Shown piece by piece: positions 59,397 through 64,000 of a stretch of DNA of 64,000 nucleotides. Under the pieces are notes generated by a model that saw nothing but the letters and a program-made list of their open reading frames with translations, was not told the origin of the DNA and ran no database searches. The stretch is from NCBI RefSeq assembly GCF_010365285.1, contig NZ_CP048286.1:2928501-2992500 (forward strand), in the 5' to 3' direction. This stretch comes from Paenibacillus rhizovicinus (lineage in GTDB: Bacteria > Bacillota > Bacilli > Paenibacillales > Paenibacillaceae). Each line of letters opens with the position of its first letter. The stretch's first letter is position 1. The translations under genes and the position numbers were made by a program.

Positions 59397-61313
59397 TTAC
59401 GCGATGGACGCATTTTGCAGAAAGATGATCAGGTCGTCCGCCGTCATCGGCTTAGCGAAATAGTAACCTTGCACATAGTCGCACCCGATCACGCGGGCAA
59501 GCTTCATATGCGCCTCCGTTTCAACGCCTTCAATCACGATATGCTTGTGGATTTGCTGGAAGGAACGAGACAAGGCCTGAATGATAACGAACGTCGACTG
59601 ACTTTCCGAGGCGCGATACAGCAGCGATTTGTCGATCTTGATCCCCGCAAAGGGGAGATGAATGATAGTGGATAAGTTCGAATAGCCCGTCCCGTAATCA
59701 TCCAAGCTGAACTGTATGCCATGACGGTTGAAGTCGTTCATGATGCGGCTTACCTTGTCAAAGTTATCGATGACGACACTTTCCGTTATTTCCAGATGAA
59801 TACGGGACGGGTCGACGCCTTCCGTCCGAATAACCCGCTCCAATTCCGAAACGATCGTGTCGTTCATCATTTGGATGGGCGAGAAGTTAATATTGATGTG
59901 CCGGAATTCAATCCCGCTGTTCTCCAGCTTCTTGATCGTTCTGCATACCTGTTCGAGCAGCACTTCGCCCAACTGGTTAATCAAGCCTTTGTCTTCCGCG
60001 ATCGCTATGAATTCCGGCGGCGCGATCGGCCCGAGCTCCGGAACCGCGAGTCTTGCCAGCGCTTCAAACACCGGGTAGCCGTTGGATTGCACATGGTGAA
60101 TAGGTTGATAGAAGACGTCCAGTTCGCGTCTGTACAGCTGCTGTTTCAAATGCTCGTAAATTTTGTTTTTCCGATGCATGCGGTCCAAGGCCTCACGATT
60201 AATCGTAATCATGCTGTTGCTATGAAGGGATTTCTCCTCGCGCACGCAATACTCCAACGCATGAATCGTATCTTCGAGCGTATTCGTTACTTCCGGAATA
60301 TTGAGCTCCGCAATCGTGGCGCTGATGGACAGCTTCATGCCTTCTACATCCCAATTCCGCGACAACCGATCGCTTATCGTTCGAATAAGGCATGGCTGAT
60401 CGGCAACGGTTGTCAGCAGCGCGAACTCATCGCCCGACAGGCGAAATACATGCGCGCCCGGCTGTAAATTCATTAAATACCGGGAAACGGCTTGCAGGAG
60501 ACGATCCCCCGTCTGTTCGCCGTATTGATTATTGATGCTCTTAAATTCATCCAGGCTGACCAGAATAATCTTGAACGGACTCTCATCTTCTAAACGCATG
60601 CTTACGACTTTGGAAAAGGCCAGCCGGTTCATCGTGCCCGTGAGATCATCTTCGAGAATTTTCTTGTTTTGGATGTACAGATACGTAATAACCAAGGAGG
60701 CGGTCGCCGCGGTGCTCGAAATCAGCAGATGCGGGTAGAAATATTCAATCGCGACAAAACCAAGGCTCAGCACAGGGAAAGACAGAATAACGAGGTTCAA
60801 ATGCCGGGATAGTTTATGACGCGTATAGAAAAGCACGATGATAATTAATGCAATATAGAAGGCAGGCATCGCGTACATGAGGTTATATAAAGGCCCTTTA
60901 CTAACGTCGCGGTCACCCGAAATCGTATAGATAACCCCGGAAAACGGAGAACTCGCGATCATCAGCGCGAACAGGAGATACAACCAGCCCGTGAATCGGA
61001 TCCACTTGAAGAGAACGTCTCTGTTCATCCAAATGATCGATATCGTGTAATAGAAGAAGAGCGGCGCGATCACCGTCATGGAGATTCTGCTGATCACATT
61101 GAACAGTTCGACCAAGAACAGAGGGTACTTCGTCATCTCCGCGTTTAAGGCAACCGATATCAATAGGCTGATCATAGAGACGATCGTAGTCATCAACGTC
61201 ATGCGGAACATCTGATTCTGAACGGTCCGTATACCGCCGTATTCTCTCGAATAAACAAGTATAATCAAGGCGATTACGAGCGCGCTGTAGATCGGTCCTG
61301 CATTCCATTCCAT
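59397..61313 (-). CDS. Membrane GGDEF-EAL c-di-GMP signalling protein
   Basis: 638 residues. The N-terminus has about six or seven membrane helices (1-215). The GGDEF domain (about 225-370) reads LSGDEFALL at the signature, so the first Gly is Ser. The EAL domain (about 385-630) keeps the catalytic set: FEALARL, HININFSPIQM, LEITES, LDDYGTGYSNL, IKIDKSLL, IEGVET and GYYFAKPM. Phosphodiesterase activity is therefore likely; cyclase activity is uncertain. It senses an unknown signal through the membrane part. Confidence 0.9.
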   Translation of the reverse strand: MEWNAGPIYSALVIALIILVYSREYGGIRTVQNQMFRMTLMTTIVSMISLLISVALNAEMTKYPLFLVELFNVISRISMTVIAPLFFYYTISIIWMNRDVLFKWIRFTGWLYLLFALMIASSPFSGVIYTISGDRDVSKGPLYNLMYAMPAFYIALIIIVLFYTRHKLSRHLNLVILSFPVLSLGFVAIEYFYPHLLISSTAATASLVITYLYIQNKKILEDDLTGTMNRLAFSKVVSMRLEDESPFKIILVSLDEFKSINNQYGEQTGDRLLQAVSRYLMNLQPGAHVFRLSGDEFALLTTVADQPCLIRTISDRLSRNWDVEGMKLSISATIAELNIPEVTNTLEDTIHALEYCVREEKSLHSNSMITINREALDRMHRKNKIYEHLKQQLYRRELDVFYQPIHHVQSNGYPVFEALARLAVPELGPIAPPEFIAIAEDKGLINQLGEVLLEQVCRTIKKLENSGIEFRHININFSPIQMMNDTIVSELERVIRTEGVDPSRIHLEITESVVIDNFDKVSRIMNDFNRHGIQFSLDDYGTGYSNLSTIIHLPFAGIKIDKSLLYRASESQSTFVIIQALSRSFQQIHKHIVIEGVETEAHMKLARVIGCDYVQGYYFAKPMTADDLIIFLQNASIA

Positions 61314-61374
61314 GTAAGTTCCCTCTTTGGTGTTTTCTTGAATTGTATCACAATCGCCGCGCTTTCATATGAAA

Positions 61375-61935
61375 TCATTTCCATGTAAAACTGCCGTCGT
61401 CCCCTCCGCATTCATACGCCTGAAACGCGCCATTCTTCGCATGAAAAGCATGAAATGCCTCGTTCGATAAGTCGTTGAAATACGAATGAATCACCTTGCA
61501 GATACCGCCGTGCGTCACGAACAGGACCGATTGCCCGCCATAACGCGCCCGCGTTTCTTCGATTAATCCATAGACGCGATACCCGACCTGCAGCAGAGAC
61601 TCGCCCCCGTCCAGGCGGCCCGGAAACTGCCGTTTGGCCTGACGGAAAGCTTCGGCATGCCGCGAAGTACCCTCGAATGCGCCATAGTTTCGTTCTATTA
61701 ATCTCGCATCGGCCGTATAATCCAAGCCGGCTGCCCGCGCGATGATTGCCGCCGTTTCTCTCGCCCTGCCAAGCGGGGAGGAGAGGATGGCAGCCAAGCG
61801 AAATTCCGCCAGTTTGTCCGCAAGCGCCTGTGCCTGCTCAACCCCATGGCGGTTCAAAGGAATGTCCGAGATGCCGCAAATCCGATCCTCCGCGTTCCAA
61901 TCCGTTTGCCCATGCCTTGCCACGTACAGCTTCAT
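61375..61935 (-). CDS. Histidine phosphatase family protein (phosphoglycerate-mutase-like)
   Basis: 186 residues with the RHG motif LYVARHGQTDWNAEDRICG, the second Arg in ILSSPLGRARETA, the Glu in ERNYGAFEG and the second catalytic His in VLFVTHGGICKVI. Such enzymes remove phosphate from small molecules (for example alpha-ribazole phosphate or phosphoglycerate). Substrate unknown. On the same strand as, and 61 bp upstream of, the GGDEF-EAL gene. Confidence 0.9.
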   Translation of the reverse strand: MKLYVARHGQTDWNAEDRICGISDIPLNRHGVEQAQALADKLAEFRLAAILSSPLGRARETAAIIARAAGLDYTADARLIERNYGAFEGTSRHAEAFRQAKRQFPGRLDGGESLLQVGYRVYGLIEETRARYGGQSVLFVTHGGICKVIHSYFNDLSNEAFHAFHAKNGAFQAYECGGDDGSFTWK

Positions 61936-61982
61936 GCCGGCACCTCCCCCTTAATAGCATGCTGGAATTCATCATTCTTTGC

Positions 61983-62025
61983 AGACAAACAAATCCCCTA
62001 CGGTCGCTGCCGACCATGCGGGGAT
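61983..62025 (-). terminator. Terminator after SRPBCC gene
   Basis: On the minus strand AATCCCC-GCAT-GGTCG-gcag-CGACC-GTA-GGGGATT is followed by TGTTTGTC. Confidence 0.75.
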
Positions 62026-62106
62026 TCTACCAAGCGATTAGAAGAGAGCCTTCCAAACGCGTACGAACACGCGCCGCCTCGCTCGAGGCAGGTCAGCGGC
62101 ATATTA

Positions 62107-62544
62107 TCAGCCTTTCACTAACCCGCCGCGCAGCCGGCTGACTCCGAACTCCAAATATCCTTTCAGGCAGGTCAGCATGAACACCCAGCCTTCCTTGTTA
62201 TCGACCATTTTGGCCAGCAGCTCCGGATCGTCTTCGCGAAACCCGGTTTCCGTCACGTCAATAATCGTGGCAGCTGGATCTACCGCCCGAAATTGCATCG
62301 TCACGACGTTGTCTTCCCCGCCCCACCGAAACACGATGGTCCGATTCGTTTCGACTTCCAAGACGTGAATCTCCAATTGGGCGTTGTATTCGTCATAACG
62401 CAGTCCGATCGTCTTGCCCGCTTCCCACCGCTCGGAGCTGGAGGAGAACCAGAAGTTCCCGATCCGCGCGGGGTCGACGAAAGCTTCGAACACCTCTGCC
62501 GCGGGTTGGAGTATTTTCATGCTCGTTACGTTGTTCATCGCCAT
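62107..62544 (-). CDS. SRPBCC/AHSA1-family protein
   Basis: 145 residues: MKILQPAAEVFEAFVDPARIGNFWFSSSSERWEAGKTIGLRYDEY and a C-terminal amphipathic helix (WVFMLTCLKGYLEFGV), typical of the START-like AHSA1 fold that binds hydrophobic ligands. No known partner nearby. Begins at ATG 62544 after GGACGGCG. Confidence 0.88.
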   Translation of the reverse strand: MAMNNVTSMKILQPAAEVFEAFVDPARIGNFWFSSSSERWEAGKTIGLRYDEYNAQLEIHVLEVETNRTIVFRWGGEDNVVTMQFRAVDPAATIIDVTETGFREDDPELLAKMVDNKEGWVFMLTCLKGYLEFGVSRLRGGLVKG

Positions 62545-62647
62545 CGCCGTCCTTTTTTTGGCATCAATCTAGAGCTGTCCCCATCATAGCATGCTTCCAT
62601 GAATTTCAAAACCACCCTGCGGGACTAGCTGCCCTACCCTGCAGAGC

Positions 62648-63160
62648 TTAGTAAACGCGTCCAGCCGACTGTCCCCGATGCCGCATCAACAGGAAGTAAT
62701 AAACGATGTAATAAGCGAACATGATAAGCATAAGTCCCGATGTCCACGAGCTGCCGCTAGAAGCAGGGCTCATGTTCTGCCAACCGCCGTCTTGCCCGGC
62801 TTCGAACATCGTATAGAACCGATACGCGAACCGCCCGATGAACAAGGCCGTCACAAGGCTTCCGATCCAAACATTCGCCCGATAATACAGCTCCGTGCCG
62901 CGCTGCTCGAATGACGTCATTTCCGAGCCGATATAGCCCAGCGCAACACCGATCAGAATACCGATGACATCCGAAACGATGCCTGCCGCGCTCACCCCGC
63001 CTTCCGCCAGAAAGACCACGCCGATGACCGCGAACAAGATCATGCGAATCCTCAGACTTCTCGTCTTCAGCACCGTCCATGTAAAATTGCTCTTCACCCG
63101 CTTCATAATCCGATACCCTACCAAACATACGACCAATATAATAATGATTTGCTGCTGCAT
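62648..63160 (-). CDS. Membrane protein of unknown function, CcdC/DUF1453-like
   Basis: 170 residues with about five membrane helices (IIIILVVCLVGYRIM, IRMILFAVIGVVFLAEGG, VSDVIGILIGVALGYIGSEM, ANVWIGSLVTALFIGRFAYRF, LMLIMFAYYIVYYFLLMRHRG). The R-T-Y-R motif and small loops resemble CcdC-type proteins, but assignment is tentative. Upstream of it, in the divergent direction, is a histidine kinase. Confidence 0.75.
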   Translation of the reverse strand: MQQQIIIILVVCLVGYRIMKRVKSNFTWTVLKTRSLRIRMILFAVIGVVFLAEGGVSAAGIVSDVIGILIGVALGYIGSEMTSFEQRGTELYYRANVWIGSLVTALFIGRFAYRFYTMFEAGQDGGWQNMSPASSGSSWTSGLMLIMFAYYIVYYFLLMRHRGQSAGRVY

Positions 63161-63302
63161 CCTTATTGCCTCCTCATAGCGTTTGTTGACCTGTTCCCAT
63201 CTTAACGCGAACCGGCTGCGGCGGCGACCAACCCCGGATAGAACCTCAACAATCGGCCTCTATATCCAGAGATAGAGATTGGCGCCGCCGGCCTCAACTT
63301 GT

Positions 63303-63332
63303 TTGATTTCCGGCGCATTCCGCGGCTATTAT
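63303..63332 (+). promoter_or_regulatory. Promoter upstream of histidine kinase
   Basis: TTGATT (63303-63308) and TATTAT (63327-63332), 18-bp spacing, 58 bp before the kinase start. Confidence 0.4.
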
Positions 63333-63390
63333 AAATGTAACAAGAAAGCCGAACTCGCGGCGCAACGTAACTGGGGGAGTCCGATTCGTT

Positions 63391-64000
63391 ATGCGTGACC
63401 GATATTTGCCTTTGCCCGTCAGAACGACAGCCGGACTAGCCATCATCATCTCGCTTATGTACGCCAACGATTTCTTCACGGGCTCGCCGCTGCGGATCGC
63501 GTTGAACATTTTGATTACCGCTACCTTTGCCAGCCGGTTCATTTTGCGGTATTTCTGGAAGCCCAAGCGGAGATCCCTTGCGTTTATCGGACTGATCACG
63601 CTGGAGACGGCAGCCGGCATCTTCTGGTACGACGAAACGACGCTCATTTACTTCTACGCCATCGTCGTGCTGTCCACCATCGTACGGCTGACCTTTGCCC
63701 AGACCCGCGTCCCGCTGCTGGCTACCATGATTCTGATCGCGGGCGTATATACGGCACTCGGCGACGTCAATCTGCTCACCTTCGTTTCGTTCTCGGTCAT
63801 TTCCGCCTTCTTCTACATCAATGTTCGAAGCCGCCGGCAGCGCGACAGCATGTACGAGCAGAATAAGCGGCATTTGGCGGAGCTGCAAGAAGCCTATGCG
63901 CATCTGCAAGAGGCGTCCGTTACGTCGATGCAAAATGCGATTCTGGATGAACGCACTCGCATCGCGCGCGATATTCATGATGCGGTCGGACATAGCCTGA
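63391..64000 (+). CDS. DesK/NarL-type sensor histidine kinase, partial
   Basis: 203 residues visible; the frame continues past the right edge. Five or six membrane helices (about 10-145) are followed by a coiled coil (QRDSMYEQNKRHLAELQEAY) and the HisKA_3 phospho-acceptor motif ERTRIARDIHDAVGHSL (His about residue 198). This layout matches DesK-like kinases that sense membrane state or cell-envelope signals. A LuxR-type regulator would be expected further right. ATG 63391 follows GGGGGAG. Confidence 0.88.
   Translation, partial: MRDRYLPLPVRTTAGLAIIISLMYANDFFTGSPLRIALNILITATFASRFILRYFWKPKRRSLAFIGLITLETAAGIFWYDETTLIYFYAIVVLSTIVRLTFAQTRVPLLATMILIAGVYTALGDVNLLTFVSFSVISAFFYINVRSRRQRDSMYEQNKRHLAELQEAYAHLQEASVTSMQNAILDERTRIARDIHDAVGHSL

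Overview
The window (about 55-60 percent G+C by eye) looks like chromosome of a spore-forming Gram-positive bacterium of the Paenibacillaceae (Paenibacillus- or Cohnella-like). Supporting evidence: strong GGAGG-type ribosome sites, lipobox solute-binding proteins, two YesM/YesN-type two-component systems beside LplB/YtcP-type or sugar ABC importers, a PdaA-type spore-cortex deacetylase, a RacA-like MerR-HTH protein, a collagen-like surface protein and a ydaO-type c-di-AMP riboswitch. The genus is an inference. I saw no rRNA, tRNA, CRISPR array, prophage or transposase gene.

Layout. 1-5.8 kb (minus strand): DNA alkyltransferase-like protein, EamA permease, a BmrC/BmrD-like heterodimeric ABC exporter and an APH-type kinase cut by the left edge. 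6.1-7.5 kb: M29 aminopeptidase, terminator and a 16-bp tandem repeat. 7.5-9.9 kb: polar amino-acid ABC importer. 10-12.8 kb: a kinase-less protein with two KdpD-USP units, transcribed through a c-di-AMP riboswitch and its terminator. 13-15.5 kb: a DUF445 membrane protein and a gene-free stretch with three copies of a ~152-bp repeat. 15.5-21.9 kb: five-gene operon for a sugar importer (binding protein, two permeases) and its YesM/YesN pair. 22-31.2 kb: small metabolic and regulatory genes (FAH hydrolase, TetR plus SDR, TetX-like monooxygenase, pirin, SPFH protein, methyltransferase). 31.4-39.5 kb: RacA-like protein, then a second YesM/YesN and LplB/YtcP/lipoprotein importer module on the plus strand. 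39.5-50.9 kb: PdaA, several hypothetical proteins, an alpha/beta hydrolase, AraC regulators, VOC and aldo/keto reductase genes, a decayed sigma/VOC locus, and a GH127 glycosidase divergent from an AraC regulator. 51-64 kb: collagen-like protein, ankyrin and Nudix proteins, a 5'-deleted SDR facing a TetR gene with two palindromes between them, an ECF sigma factor fused to a VOC domain, HxlR/DoxX, a GGDEF-EAL protein, small enzymes, and a DesK-like kinase cut by the right edge.

How the genes work together. Two complete carbohydrate uptake modules carry their own histidine kinase and AraC-type response regulator, so each probably induces its own importer when the cognate glycan is sensed. The GH127 enzyme with its AraC regulator fits plant arabinan use. 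Potassium/c-di-AMP signalling is represented by the riboswitch-controlled tandem KdpD protein. Several loci show decay: a sigma/VOC mosaic, an SDR without its cofactor loop, a WG-repeat remnant and a small membrane ORF with an in-frame stop.

The most unusual items are the c-di-AMP riboswitch on a kinase-less double KdpD-USP protein, the ECF sigma-VOC fusion (with a decayed sigma/VOC locus 9 kb away), the three repeats with terminal inverted repeats, and the copper-amine-oxidase-N/collagen/C1q-like chimera.
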